Shown here piece by piece: positions 1-8,217 of a stretch of DNA of 61,038 bases. The DNA is from an uncultured Bacilli bacterium (GTDB lineage: Bacteria; Bacillota_I; Bacilli_A; RF39; UBA660), in contig CAKOSA010000004.1 of the NCBI GenBank assembly GCA_934101865.1, positions 1-61,038 of the forward strand, read 5' to 3'. The position numbers and the translations under genes are program-made. Numbering within the stretch: the stretch's first letter is position 1; every line of letters starts with the position of its first letter. The notes below the pieces were generated by a model. That model made no database searches. It saw nothing but the letters and a program-made list of their open reading frames with translations, and was not told the DNA's origin.

Positions 1-237
1 GGAATGAGTATTGCTCTTAATAAGGTTAAGGGTATATATTGTGCTAAGGTTAGTAATGTAAGCGAAGCTATACTTAGCAAAAGTCATAATGATGCTAATG
101 TTATTGCGTTATCTGAGGATATAGAAGGAGACCAACTTAAAGAGATTATAGTTAGTTTTATTGATACACCTTTTTCTAATGTTAATAAGTATATAATTAG
201 AAATAATAAGATTAAGGATATGGAGAATAATGGTTAA
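1..237 (+). CDS. rpiB: Ribose-5-phosphate isomerase B, C-terminal part (partial)
   Basis: The frame is already open at base 1, so the N-terminus lies outside the window. The visible end reads G-M-S-I-A-L-N-K-V-K-G-I and later S-H-N-D-A-N-V-I-A-L. These match the conserved GMSIAANKVKGIR and EHNDANVLALG segments of the RpiB/LacAB sugar-phosphate isomerases, which interconvert ribose-5-phosphate and ribulose-5-phosphate in the cytosol. The first ATG (base 4) is internal to the GMSIA motif and is not the start. The stop overlaps the next gene by 8 nt. The assignment rests on about 78 residues. Confidence 0.85.
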   Translation, partial: GMSIALNKVKGIYCAKVSNVSEAILSKSHNDANVIALSEDIEGDQLKEIIVSFIDTPFSNVNKYIIRNNKIKDMENNG

Positions 238-418
238 GTTTATTATCTATATATTGGTTATTCCTCTTGTTATATGGAGTTTCGATGCTGTTAATTTGAA
301 TGGTATTTTTAAGAAAAATAGGTATACGCAAAGTAGATTTTTCTATATGATTTTGTGTTTTTGTATATCATATTTGTTTACTAATTTTTTATATGATTTT
401 TTGACGGCTTTGAAATGA
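230..418 (+). CDS. DUF1146 (YwzB-like) small membrane protein
   Basis: A 62-residue protein with two predicted membrane segments (about 4-20 and 38-58) joined by a short loop containing NLNGIFKKNR. This pattern is typical of the DUF1146/YwzB family, whose function is unknown. It overlaps the end of rpiB by 8 nt, so the two are probably translationally coupled. In Bacillus, ywzB also sits close upstream of spoIID, which supports the identification. The family call is from recall of the sequence pattern. Confidence 0.75.
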   Translation: MVKFIIYILVIPLVIWSFDAVNLNGIFKKNRYTQSRFFYMILCFCISYLFTNFLYDFLTALK

Positions 419-474
419 TTTAGGATTAAAAATTAACAATATTTTCATAGTAAAATTTAGGTTGTGTTGAACTC

Positions 475-507
475 AACTAGGGGTTTAGTTAGGTCAACTC
501 CCTGGTT
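475..507. other. Imperfect hairpin in the 419-559 intergenic region
   Basis: AACTAGGG pairs with CCCTGGTT (one U-G wobble), and an inner AGTT/AACT stem sits in the loop. The tail is only weakly T-rich. It could be a terminator for the upstream pair or a structured leader of the 560 gene. The rest of the 140-bp gap shows nothing else that I recognise. Confidence 0.35.
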
Positions 508-559
508 ATTTACTTAATTGTAGAAATATGTATAATTAAGTTAGAAGGGATAAAAAAAG

Positions 560-1240
560 ATGAAAAAGAAAATATTGTTAATTTTATTTATAATAGTGGG
601 AACCGTAGGAGTAGTTACTTACAATGTAAAGGGAAAAGAACTTGATGATGCAATGAAGTTTAAAAAAGAATATGAAAGTTTTAATGGAAAGAAGAATGAT
701 TATTTTAAATATAGAAATTTGTCTATAAGTGAGAAAAATCCATTTATTTATACAACTGCTGAGGATATTGTAAAAAGGATTGAAAAGAAAGAAACCTTTA
801 TCGTGTATTTTGGTGATCCCGAATGTCCTTGGTGCCGAAGTGTTATAGAACAAGCAGTAAAATCTGCTAACGATAATAATGTTAATAAAATATATTATGT
901 TAAAATGTGGGATGGCTTTCATAATGAGAAGTTAAGGGATGTCTATGAATTAGAAAATGATAAGCCTGTACTTAAAAGTAAGGGTACAGATGCTTATTAT
1001 AAGTTACTCAATTATTTTGGTGATTTATTAGAAGATTATACATTAACGGATGAAAGTGGTAACTCAGTGAACGTTGGTGAAAAAAGAATATTTGCTCCTA
1101 ATTTTATATTAGTAGAAAATGGTGAAACTAAAAAGGTAATACAGGGAATATCAGAAAAGCAACAGAGTTATAATTCAGAGTTAAATACGGAAATAATAAA
1201 TGATGAAAAGAGTATTTTTGATAATTTCTATAAAAAATAA
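560..1240 (+). CDS. Membrane-anchored thioredoxin-fold protein (CPWC motif)
   Basis: A 226-residue protein with an N-terminal hydrophobic anchor (about 4-22), followed outside the membrane by a thioredoxin-like domain. It has a C-P-W-C redox motif at residues 89-92 preceded by VYFGDPE, and a probable cis-Pro in the APNFILV segment. A likely role is thiol oxidation or isomerisation of exported proteins. It has its own SD (AGAAGGGAT) and is followed by a strong terminator, so it is probably a single-gene unit. It occupies the space between ywzB-like and spoIID. The substrate is unknown. Confidence 0.75.
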   Translation: MKKKILLILFIIVGTVGVVTYNVKGKELDDAMKFKKEYESFNGKKNDYFKYRNLSISEKNPFIYTTAEDIVKRIEKKETFIVYFGDPECPWCRSVIEQAVKSANDNNVNKIYYVKMWDGFHNEKLRDVYELENDKPVLKSKGTDAYYKLLNYFGDLLEDYTLTDESGNSVNVGEKRIFAPNFILVENGETKKVIQGISEKQQSYNSELNTEIINDEKSIFDNFYKK

Positions 1241-1262
1241 ATTTATATCTATTATAAATGTT

Positions 1263-1309
1263 AAAGGGGTTCTGTCAGAAAGATATTTAGATTTTGACAG
1301 TCCTTTTTT
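1263..1309 (+). terminator. Rho-independent terminator after the CPWC protein
   Basis: CTGTCA (1272-1277) pairs with TGACAG (1295-1300), extended by AAGG/CCTT, and is followed by a run of six T. Confidence 0.8.
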
Positions 1310-1346
1310 GACATTTATTTTATTTTGGAGGTGATAATATTTAATT

Positions 1347-2267
1347 ATGAGAAAGTTAATTTTATTTATTTTGCTCATTTTATTTTTACCACTTATTATT
1401 GTTTATTGTTCTCCTTCGGAGGATACGATTGAACTTAAACTTAATTATGGAAGTGATAAGTTAATTAGAGTTAAAAGAGTAGATAGTGGAAATATTGATA
1501 ATATTGGCTTAGAAGAATATATTGTTGGTGTTTTAGCTGGGGAAATGCCTATTTATTTTGAATTAGAAGCACTTAAAGCACAGGCTGTTGCGGCTCGAAG
1601 TTATGCTTTGAAAAGAATGGAATATAATAAAAATAATGAATATGATGTTGTGGATTCTATTATGAATCAGGTATATTTAGATAGAGATTATTTAAAGGAG
1701 GCGTGGGGAAGTAGTTATACGAGTAATATTAATAAGTTAATTAGGGCAGTTAATGAGACTAGTGGAGAATACTTGGATTATGATGGTGGTATTGCTGATG
1801 CTTTATTTTTCTCTACTAGTAATGGATATACTGAAAACTCTGATGTTGTGTTTTCGTTTGATGTACCGTATTTAAAGAGTGTTGATAGTAAATGGGATGA
1901 AAGTGTTTCTAGTGTGTTTCATAGCAGTATTACAATTTCTGTAAGTGATTTTTTACAGAAAATGAAAATTAGTAATAGTGATAAGGTGGTTTTTAGTGAT
2001 ATTGTTAAGAGTGATACAGGGAGAGTAATTAGTATAAATATTAATGGTGTAGATTTTAAGGGGATGGATGTTTATAATAATTTGGGGTTAAAATCACTTG
2101 ACTTTTCTTTGGAACAAGTTGGTAGTAATGTTGTTATTAATACAAGTGGTTATGGTCATGGTGTTGGTATGAGTCAGTATGGAGCATTGGGAATGGCTAA
2201 GAATGGATATAATTATAGGGATATACTATTTCATTATTATACGGGAGTAACAATAAAAAAAATATAA
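1347..2267 (+). CDS. spoIID: Stage II sporulation protein D (peptidoglycan lytic transglycosylase)
   Basis: A 306-residue protein with an N-terminal anchor (about 4-20) and a full SpoIID/LytB domain. It shows LEEYIVGVLAGEMP with the expected catalytic Glu at residue 66, then ALKAQAVAARSYAL, and the C-terminal GYGHGVGMSQYGA block. SpoIID cleaves septal glycan strands during forespore engulfment together with SpoIIP and SpoIIM. The SD GGAGGTGAT lies 11 nt before the ATG. It is followed by spoIIQ, as in Bacillus, which supports a working sporulation pathway. Confidence 0.95.
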   Translation: MRKLILFILLILFLPLIIVYCSPSEDTIELKLNYGSDKLIRVKRVDSGNIDNIGLEEYIVGVLAGEMPIYFELEALKAQAVAARSYALKRMEYNKNNEYDVVDSIMNQVYLDRDYLKEAWGSSYTSNINKLIRAVNETSGEYLDYDGGIADALFFSTSNGYTENSDVVFSFDVPYLKSVDSKWDESVSSVFHSSITISVSDFLQKMKISNSDKVVFSDIVKSDTGRVISININGVDFKGMDVYNNLGLKSLDFSLEQVGSNVVINTSGYGHGVGMSQYGALGMAKNGYNYRDILFHYYTGVTIKKI

Positions 2268-2330
2268 AAAAAATAAATTTTATGTATAGTTTTAAAAAAA
2301 GTGCTGATACTTATAGTAGAGGTGAAAACA

Positions 2331-2972
2331 ATGATTAAAAAAAGATTAAAGGATGCAATGGTTCCTGGTATGTATTTAATAGTAATAGCACTTTTTATAG
2401 TTTGTTTATTTATGATTAATGATGTAGTAAAAGGATTTATACTAAAAGATAATAGTGGTGGTAAAATGGTAGATGATGAAATAGTTAATACTGATAATAG
2501 TTATATTCCTGTGGTAGCAAGTGATCCGGAAATAATTAAACCGTTTATGAATGAGGGAGTTAGTGTATATAAGGATTTTTATGATTATAAAGGTGAGTCT
2601 TCTGGACAGGAAAAGGCAATAATTTACTATGGGAATACATATATTCAAAATTCAGGCATAGATTATAAAGGGGATGCTTCGTTTGATGTAATTAGTATAC
2701 TAGATGGTACGGTTACAAGAGTAGAAGAAAATGAGATGCTTGGGACTACTGTTGAGATTAGACATAGTGCTGATATTGTTAGTGTTTATCAAGGTGTTAG
2801 TGATGTTTCTGTTAAAAAGGATGAAGTTGTGAAGCAAGGTCAAAAGATTGCTGTTAGTGGTAAGAGTAAAATTTATAGTGATGTTGAAAATGGACTTCAT
2901 TTTGAGATTAGTCATAATGGAATGATTGTTAATCCTAGTGAATACTTTAACAAGACTTTAAAAGATTTGTAG
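2331..2972 (+). CDS. spoIIQ: Stage II sporulation protein Q (degenerate LytM/M23 domain)
   Basis: Start chosen at the ATG behind AGAGGTGA rather than at an upstream in-frame codon, giving 213 residues. One membrane segment (about 14-30) precedes a LytM-type domain. The metallopeptidase motif H-x-G-x-D reads N107-S-G-I-D111, and H-x-H reads G-L-H-F-E, so zinc ligands are missing. That is also true of Bacillus SpoIIQ. The protein anchors the forespore side of the SpoIIQ-SpoIIIAH channel during engulfment. It lies directly downstream of spoIID and ends within its own terminator. Confidence 0.9.
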   Translation: MIKKRLKDAMVPGMYLIVIALFIVCLFMINDVVKGFILKDNSGGKMVDDEIVNTDNSYIPVVASDPEIIKPFMNEGVSVYKDFYDYKGESSGQEKAIIYYGNTYIQNSGIDYKGDASFDVISILDGTVTRVEENEMLGTTVEIRHSADIVSVYQGVSDVSVKKDEVVKQGQKIAVSGKSKIYSDVENGLHFEISHNGMIVNPSEYFNKTLKDL

Positions 2973-2990
2973 GTATTTGCCTACTTTTTT
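2969..2990 (+). terminator. Terminator overlapping the spoIIQ stop codon
   Basis: GTAGG (2969-2973) pairs with CCTAC (2980-2984), followed by six T. The TAG stop lies inside the left arm. Confidence 0.7.
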
Positions 2991-3043
2991 CTTAATATAA
3001 TGTAGTATAAACTATCTTGCTTTTAAATGGAAAGGGTGAAATT

Positions 3044-3295
3044 GTGGATAAGAGAATAATGGATAGGGTTTTAAAAGAAAGTAGTTATATATTAGATACT
3101 GGTGATACGATTAGACAGATAGCAGAGGTTTTTGGTGTTAGTAAGAGTACGGTTCATAAAGATTTAAATGAGAGGCTTCTTAATATTGATTATGATATAT
3201 ATAAGGAAGTAAATAAGGTTCTTATGTACCATACTTTGATAAGACATATTAGAGGTGGAGAGTCTACTAGACAAAAATTTTTAGAAAAAGGATAG
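3044..3295 (+). CDS. spoIIID: Sporulation transcriptional regulator SpoIIID
   Basis: Start is GTG at 3044 behind GGAAAGGGTGA. An upstream in-frame TTG has no ribosome site. The 83-residue protein has the SpoIIID helix-turn-helix TIRQIAEVFGVSKSTVHKDL and the C-terminal IRHIRGGESTRQKF stretch. Both are very close to Bacillus SpoIIID, the mother-cell DNA-binding regulator of sigma-E genes. The gene directly precedes mbl, as in Bacillus. Confidence 0.95.
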   Translation: MDKRIMDRVLKESSYILDTGDTIRQIAEVFGVSKSTVHKDLNERLLNIDYDIYKEVNKVLMYHTLIRHIRGGESTRQKFLEKG

Positions 3296-3357
3296 AAAAA
3301 TACTATTAAAAAGAGGTAAAATGTGGTAAAATAGTAAATAAAGGTGTGTGAATAGAT

Positions 3358-4356
3358 ATGTTTAATATGTTTAATAAAGATATTGGAATAGATTTAGGGA
3401 CCGCTAATGTACTTATATATATAAAAGGACAAGGTATTGTACTTAATGAACCTAGTGTTGTGGCTATTGATTCAGAGACTAAGAAACCGCTTGCTGTTGG
3501 TACGGAGGCTCACGAGATGCTTGGTAGAACTCCAGGAAAAGTAAAAGCAATTAAGCCTATGAAGGATGGGGTTATTGCTGATTATGATACAACGGAGTTA
3601 ATGCTTAACTATTTTATTAAAAAGGTTAATGGTAAAAGTTTCTTTTGTAGACCGAGGATTCTTATATGTTGCCCTTCTAATATTACGCAAGTAGAGAAGA
3701 ATGCTATTAAAGAAGCAGCGGAAAGAACGGGAGCTAAGAAGGTCTTTTTGGAAGAGGAGCCTAAGGTGGCTGCAATTGGGGCTGGAATGGACATTTCCAA
3801 ACCTAGTGGTAATATGGTTATTGATATTGGTGGTGGTACTACTGATATAGCTATTTTGTCATTAGGGGGAATAGTTAATAGTACTTCGATTAGAATAGCT
3901 GGTAATGCTTTTGATAATGATATTGTTAAGTATATAAAAGATAAGTATAAACTTTTAGTTGGGGAGAGAACGGCGGAAGAGATTAAAATTAGGATAGGAA
4001 CGGTTTTTCCTGGTAATAGAAATGACAAGATGGAAGTTAGAGGTAGAGATTTAGTTACGGGGCTTCCTCATACTATAACGCTTACTAGTGATGAAGTAGA
4101 GGAAGGGTTGAGAGAGAGTATTTATACAATAATTCACGCTATTAAGGGAATACTTGAACAAACTCCACCTGAACTTGCAGCAGATATTATTGATAAGGGT
4201 ATTGTTATTACTGGTGGAGGTTCTCTTGTTGATGGATTTAATTTACTTCTTGCTCAGGAGTTAAAGGTTCCTGTATTTGTTGCGGAAAGTCCACTTACTT
4301 GTGTTGCTGAGGGAACAGGAGTGCTTTTGGATAATATATATATGATAGAGAGGTAA
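3358..4356 (+). CDS. mbl: MreB-family cell-shape actin homologue Mbl
   Basis: A 332-residue MreB/Mbl protein. It has the phosphate-1 loop DIGIDLGTANVLIY, the VIDIGGGTTDIAIL phosphate-2 loop, ITGGGSLVDG (adenosine motif) and ERTAEEIKI, all typical of Bacillota Mbl. It forms membrane-bound filaments that guide lateral peptidoglycan synthesis. Length is normal for the family. The spoIIID-mbl order and the ICCPSNIT segment favour Mbl over MreB or MreBH, though paralogues outside the window cannot be excluded. A bidirectional-looking terminator follows. Confidence 0.92.
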   Translation: MFNMFNKDIGIDLGTANVLIYIKGQGIVLNEPSVVAIDSETKKPLAVGTEAHEMLGRTPGKVKAIKPMKDGVIADYDTTELMLNYFIKKVNGKSFFCRPRILICCPSNITQVEKNAIKEAAERTGAKKVFLEEEPKVAAIGAGMDISKPSGNMVIDIGGGTTDIAILSLGGIVNSTSIRIAGNAFDNDIVKYIKDKYKLLVGERTAEEIKIRIGTVFPGNRNDKMEVRGRDLVTGLPHTITLTSDEVEEGLRESIYTIIHAIKGILEQTPPELAADIIDKGIVITGGGSLVDGFNLLLAQELKVPVFVAESPLTCVAEGTGVLLDNIYMIER

Positions 4357-4372
4357 TTATCCTCTTTTTTTT
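4349..4372 (+). terminator. Terminator after mbl
   Basis: AGAGG pairs with CCTCT across TAATTAT, followed by eight T. The mbl stop codon lies at the left arm. Confidence 0.75.
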
Positions 4373-4374
4373 AT

Positions 4375-4460
4375 AAAGTGGTGCCAAAAACGTGATGATT
4401 ATTATTAAAAGTGGTGCCAAAAACGTGGTAATTAGTAAAAAAAGTGGTGCCAAAAACGTG
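4375..4460. repeat. Three tandem copies of a 20-bp repeat, 33-bp period
   Basis: AAAGTGGTGCCAAAAACGTG occurs identically at 4375-4394, 4408-4427 and 4441-4460. The copies are separated by 13-nt A/T-only or nearly A/T-only spacers that differ from each other. It lies in the short gap between mbl and the convergent thioredoxin-like gene. No coding frame explains it. Confidence 0.85.
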
Positions 4461-4479
4461 ATTAGATGTTAAAATGCTA

Positions 4480-4519
4480 AAAAAGTAATGGTTATTCATT
4501 GATAAAGCCATTACTTTTT
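4480..4519 (-). terminator. Terminator for the CSNC thioredoxin gene, possibly bidirectional
   Basis: AAAAAGTAATGG (4480-4491) pairs perfectly with CCATTACTTTTT (4508-4519). On the minus strand it overlaps the stop codon and ends in a T run, and the A/T tails make it functional in either direction. Confidence 0.75.
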
Positions 4520-4920
4520 AATTTAGAAATTAATTTATCAGTACTTACATTACCTTCTATGCGGTTAACAGCAGTCTTTTCTTTACCATCGTTTATAAAC
4601 AAAGTTGTTGGTGTTCCATTATAAGCATATTCTGTTTTAAATTTCTTTTGATCATCTGCGGTAAGTTTATCCACTTCTAGATAGTAAGTTTTAATCTTGT
4701 ATTTGTTTACAACTTTTTTTACTTTTGGTTTATATGCATCACAATTTGAACAAGTTGTTTGTGATATTATAAAGATAAAAGTTTCTTTATTATCTAGTTT
4801 CTTTTGTAAATCAGTATATGTAATTGGTTGCATATAGTTTTTGTTAGTAATAGTAAGTATAATTGGTACTATTATTATTAGTAGTATAATACCTATTAAA
4901 ATCATATATTTTTTGTTCAT
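4492..4920 (-). CDS. Membrane-anchored thioredoxin-like protein (CSNC motif)
   Basis: A 142-residue protein with an N-terminal hydrophobic anchor (about 5-25) and a compact thioredoxin fold. It has FIFIISQTTCSNC with the redox pair C57/C60 and a cis-Pro motif YNGTPTTLFI. It is predicted to face outside the cell. It is transcribed away from the pilus operon from its own promoter and shares its general layout with the CTYC protein at 15614. The substrate is unknown; a thiol-disulfide role is inferred from the fold. Confidence 0.75.
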   Translation of the reverse strand: MNKKYMILIGIILLIIIVPIILTITNKNYMQPITYTDLQKKLDNKETFIFIISQTTCSNCDAYKPKVKKVVNKYKIKTYYLEVDKLTADDQKKFKTEYAYNGTPTTLFINDGKEKTAVNRIEGNVSTDKLISKLKSNGFINE

Positions 4921-4940
4921 TTAATTCACCTTCTATTATA

Positions 4941-4970
4941 AGTATACTACAAAATATTTAAATTTGTAAA
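4941..4970 (-). promoter_or_regulatory. Sigma-A-like promoter for the CSNC gene
   Basis: On the minus strand, TTTACA and TATACT are separated by 18 bp. They lie 21 bp upstream of the ATG, whose SD reads GAAGGTGA. Confidence 0.55.
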
Positions 4971-5035
4971 GTTTAGATTTCAGTTTTTCAAAAAATGTTT
5001 CTAAATATATGCAAATTTTATATAATAATAGCAAT

Positions 5036-5067
5036 TTTGATGTTTATTAATTGAGGTTCACATCAAA
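5036..5067 (+). other. Hairpin in the 4921-5224 divergent intergenic region
   Basis: TTTGATGT (5036-5043) pairs with ACATCAAA (5060-5067), followed about 10 nt later by a T-rich stretch. It could end a short transcript that starts at the TATAAT at 5021-5026, but the -35 is weak. The rest of this 300-bp gap is A/T-rich sequence plus the promoters listed separately. Confidence 0.3.
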
Positions 5068-5187
5068 GATTTAGGTTTTTTCTTTTAGGTATTACCCAAG
5101 TTTATATACATAAAAGTATACATTTTTACGTTTATTTAATTTTTGAATAAAAAAATTAATAAAAGTCTTTCCTTTTTTTTCAAAAAA

Positions 5188-5196
5188 TGATATACT
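5188..5196 (+). promoter_or_regulatory. Extended -10 box for the Tad-like operon
   Basis: TGATATACT fits an extended -10 (TGn-TATACT) about 29 bp upstream of the first ATG. I see no convincing -35 within the preceding T-rich tract. Confidence 0.4.
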
Positions 5197-5224
5197 TGTG
5201 ATAGTAGACTAGTGGGAGGTGTTT

Positions 5225-5884
5225 ATGAAAAAGATATTATTTTGTATCAGTTTATTTGTTTTTGGATTAAGCACTGTATATTGTGATTGCACAGATAGTG
5301 ATGTGGAACAATATAAGAAAGAAGCTAGTAGTATTAATGTAAGCTATGAGAGAGATAAAGATGCAACAGATGCGTTTGATGCTCCTGTATATGATGCTTA
5401 TATAGTTACAATTAAGAATTTATATGATAATTATTACATAGAAGATAATAAGTCAGGAATTAAAATAGGTAAAGATTATTTATATGAGGGTGAAACGGCT
5501 GAAAATAATACTTATGTTAGCGATGCTTTAAGTAGTGGTGTTAAAAAACTTAAAGTTTATCATAATGGATGTAGTACCGTAATAAAGACTATTGAACTTA
5601 AACTTCCAGTTTATAATGTTTATAATGAAGATCCTTTGTGTGATAATGTAAATAAGAGTAATGTTAAGGTTTGTGATAAATGGTTAGAGAATCAAATTAC
5701 TTATGAAGAATTTTATAATGAAGTTAGTAAATATAAAGAGGAAAATAATACTAATAAAAATTTTACTAATAATGTATTAGATTTCTTTAAAAATAATTAC
5801 ATAACAGTTATAGTTGCAGTATTAATATTTGCTTTGATAGTGGTACTTGCTTCTGTTATAAAGAAGAAGAGGCCGGTAGTATGA
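5225..5884 (+). CDS. Secreted, C-terminally membrane-anchored protein, first gene of the Tad-like operon
   Basis: Start chosen at the ATG 5 nt after GGGAGGTG, giving 219 residues. A cleavable-looking signal peptide (to about 20) precedes an extracellular region with several Cys. A C-terminal membrane helix (about 190-212) then ends in the basic tail KKKRP. I do not recognise a family. It overlaps the next gene by 4 nt (ATGA), so it belongs to the pilus operon and may be a surface or assembly component. The anchor layout resembles surface proteins tethered without sortase. Confidence 0.6.
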   Translation: MKKILFCISLFVFGLSTVYCDCTDSDVEQYKKEASSINVSYERDKDATDAFDAPVYDAYIVTIKNLYDNYYIEDNKSGIKIGKDYLYEGETAENNTYVSDALSSGVKKLKVYHNGCSTVIKTIELKLPVYNVYNEDPLCDNVNKSNVKVCDKWLENQITYEEFYNEVSKYKEENNTNKNFTNNVLDFFKNNYITVIVAVLIFALIVVLASVIKKKRPVV

Positions 5885-8217
5885 AGAAGAAATTAGTATA
5901 TTTAAGTATATTGTTTATAGGACTATTTGTTATGGGTAATGACGATGTGTATGCTTATCAAAAGGGAGCTATAAGTTACGATATAGAAAGTATGGATGTT
6001 TCTAATGATAGAATTACTTTTAGTGGTTGGGCCATAGTTCACGATGTTAATAACGTTGGTGGAGTTTCGACAAAAATTTCAATAGTAGCTACTGATGGTA
6101 CAAATAGTATAAAGAAGGAATCAAATGGTTATAAAGAAAATAATTTGTATTTGGGATTGTGCAATAATGACTCAAATTACAAATGTACGGCGGAATATTT
6201 GAATACTTGTCATAGTGGTGCAAGTTCAAATTCACAATATGAAAAAAGTTGTATATATCGTAATGTGGCTTTTTCTATATCTTTTAGTATAAAGGAACTT
6301 AAAGAAAAATTTAATACAAGCAATATTAAATTTAGATTACAGGTAGATTATAATGAAAGCTGTAAAGTTAATTCAAGTTTGAAAACTTATTCGGGAATAT
6401 ATAACAAAGGAAGAATGAATACAGGTGCTAAAAGTTTTGGGATTACTTGTGGTGATGGTAATTATAAATCTAGTTCAACTTTACTTGGAGTTCATACTAA
6501 TGTTGTAAAAAAGGATGGGTCAAATGCTAATGTTGTTAACGGTAAATTAGAAATTAATAAAGGTTATTATTTTGCTATTAGAGATATAAGTGATAATGTA
6601 AATATTATAGATAGTGATAATAAAGTTCAAAAGTCATCTGGTGTAAAACACAATCCACAATTTTATTTTAGATCCGGTGCAAATGTTATAAATCCTAATA
6701 TGCCAATTACCTATAGTAATACTTATCAGGTTAAATTGTATGCAATTAAAGGCTATGGAAAAAATGGAAATACCTATGCTTTAGCATCTTGGCTTGAAAC
6801 GGTTGGTGATATAACTTTACAATTTGAACCTAAGGAAGATGATATACCTGAAATTGTTTCCAATTGTCCTGTTAATAGAAAAGAGTTAGGTGGAGCTTGT
6901 GTTTGGGATAATAGTACTAATAAGGGAAGATCAAATACAACTACTGTAAATTATAATGGTACTACTTGTAAGACATATAGTTCCGAAGTTCATTATCAGA
7001 GTAAATATAGTTCAAGGCAATGTATGGGCAGAGGTGTTTATGAAGAAATTAATGGTGGATATTATTTAAAGAGTTCTATTAGTTCGACTGTTAACTTTAC
7101 TCAAAAGGGGACACTTACATATATGCTTGGTCCTAATACAATTCATTCTGGTGGAGCAACTCAGTTTTCTGTAACTTATACAAATGATTTTAGTTGGGCT
7201 TATAAAGATAGGTATTATTATAATGGTTTTTCCTCAGGTATACATTTTAATGACTATACTGATTATTATGGATATACTACTTGTGGTTTATATAGTTGTA
7301 CTGATCATTGCGATCCTGTTAATGTTTCCGCTTCGGAAATAGCTGGTAGAATTCGTGGAGGAGAGAGTTTCCTAAATAAGGATAAAAAAGTAGTTAGAAG
7401 TGGCGAAGAGATTATAGAGACTTATACTGCTAATGATTATGATAAGAACTTCTTGGGAACATTAAATTCTTCTTATTCAATTGGTGTTCCGGCTAATGAT
7501 ATTCAAGGATATTGGACAGGTACTAATGCTAGTATAGGAACTAGATGGAATGGAAGTAATTTACATAGTACATATATATTTAATTTATATGATGCTTATA
7601 TAAATAGAGTAGATGGTACTGTTACCTATAATAATTCTGGTAATAATATTTACAGTGATGAAGAGGATAATGAATATTTATATAGACCTAAAAATTATTT
7701 TATACCGCTAGATTTTTATACAGGAAAATATAATTTTAAGTTTAGTATAAGTGATTTAAGTTCTATGCGTGGTGGAAGTAATGATTTATTCAAATGGACT
7801 AATAATTATACTTGTGATGTTAACTGTGAACAGAAATTTTATGGTAAGAAAGATGGATATTATTTTAAGTATAGACCTATTGATTTGAACAATGTGTTCC
7901 CACGTAATAATGCTGGATTTCAGTGGCGTCAATGGATGGAAAGTGACCCTATTGGGGTTACAAAAGTAAAAAGTAATGGTACTCTTGTTCTAGATGATGA
8001 AAAGGAACTTAATTTAGAGACTAGTCTTAACGAGGATAGAATGAATGAAATAAGAAAATATAATAATGATACAGAGCATTTAGGAGGATACCTTAATGAT
8101 AGCATTGACTTAAATGGTAAGAGTAATTTCTTGGAGAAGTATACCTATACTGTTAGTGGTGGTAATTATAAATTAGGTTGTGGTTCTCTTAACGAAGGTC
8201 GAGGTGAGTGTCAATAA
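5881..8217 (+). CDS. Large secreted Cys-rich surface protein of the Tad-like operon
   Basis: A 778-residue protein with a signal peptide (about 1-25) and no clear C-terminal anchor. An N-terminal beta-rich segment includes DRITFSGWAIVHDVN, followed by long Asn/Ser/Tyr/Gly-rich stretches with many Cys, often spaced as pairs. No known domain is evident to me. Its position and exported nature suggest an adhesin-like or pilus-associated protein. The many Cys suggest disulfide bonds, which fits the thioredoxin-fold proteins flanking the operon. Function is inferred only from context. Confidence 0.6.
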   Translation: MKKKLVYLSILFIGLFVMGNDDVYAYQKGAISYDIESMDVSNDRITFSGWAIVHDVNNVGGVSTKISIVATDGTNSIKKESNGYKENNLYLGLCNNDSNYKCTAEYLNTCHSGASSNSQYEKSCIYRNVAFSISFSIKELKEKFNTSNIKFRLQVDYNESCKVNSSLKTYSGIYNKGRMNTGAKSFGITCGDGNYKSSSTLLGVHTNVVKKDGSNANVVNGKLEINKGYYFAIRDISDNVNIIDSDNKVQKSSGVKHNPQFYFRSGANVINPNMPITYSNTYQVKLYAIKGYGKNGNTYALASWLETVGDITLQFEPKEDDIPEIVSNCPVNRKELGGACVWDNSTNKGRSNTTTVNYNGTTCKTYSSEVHYQSKYSSRQCMGRGVYEEINGGYYLKSSISSTVNFTQKGTLTYMLGPNTIHSGGATQFSVTYTNDFSWAYKDRYYYNGFSSGIHFNDYTDYYGYTTCGLYSCTDHCDPVNVSASEIAGRIRGGESFLNKDKKVVRSGEEIIETYTANDYDKNFLGTLNSSYSIGVPANDIQGYWTGTNASIGTRWNGSNLHSTYIFNLYDAYINRVDGTVTYNNSGNNIYSDEEDNEYLYRPKNYFIPLDFYTGKYNFKFSISDLSSMRGGSNDLFKWTNNYTCDVNCEQKFYGKKDGYYFKYRPIDLNNVFPRNNAGFQWRQWMESDPIGVTKVKSNGTLVLDDEKELNLETSLNEDRMNEIRKYNNDTEHLGGYLNDSIDLNGKSNFLEKYTYTVSGGNYKLGCGSLNEGRGECQ

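Noticed and set aside
2331..2972. Active M23 endopeptidase
   Set aside because: Zinc ligands are replaced (N107 for His, G-L-H for H-x-H) and the neighbours are spoIID and spoIIID, so it is SpoIIQ.
4375..4460. CRISPR array
   Set aside because: Repeats are only 20 bp, spacers are 13 nt of A/T-rich sequence, there are just three copies and no cas genes are nearby.
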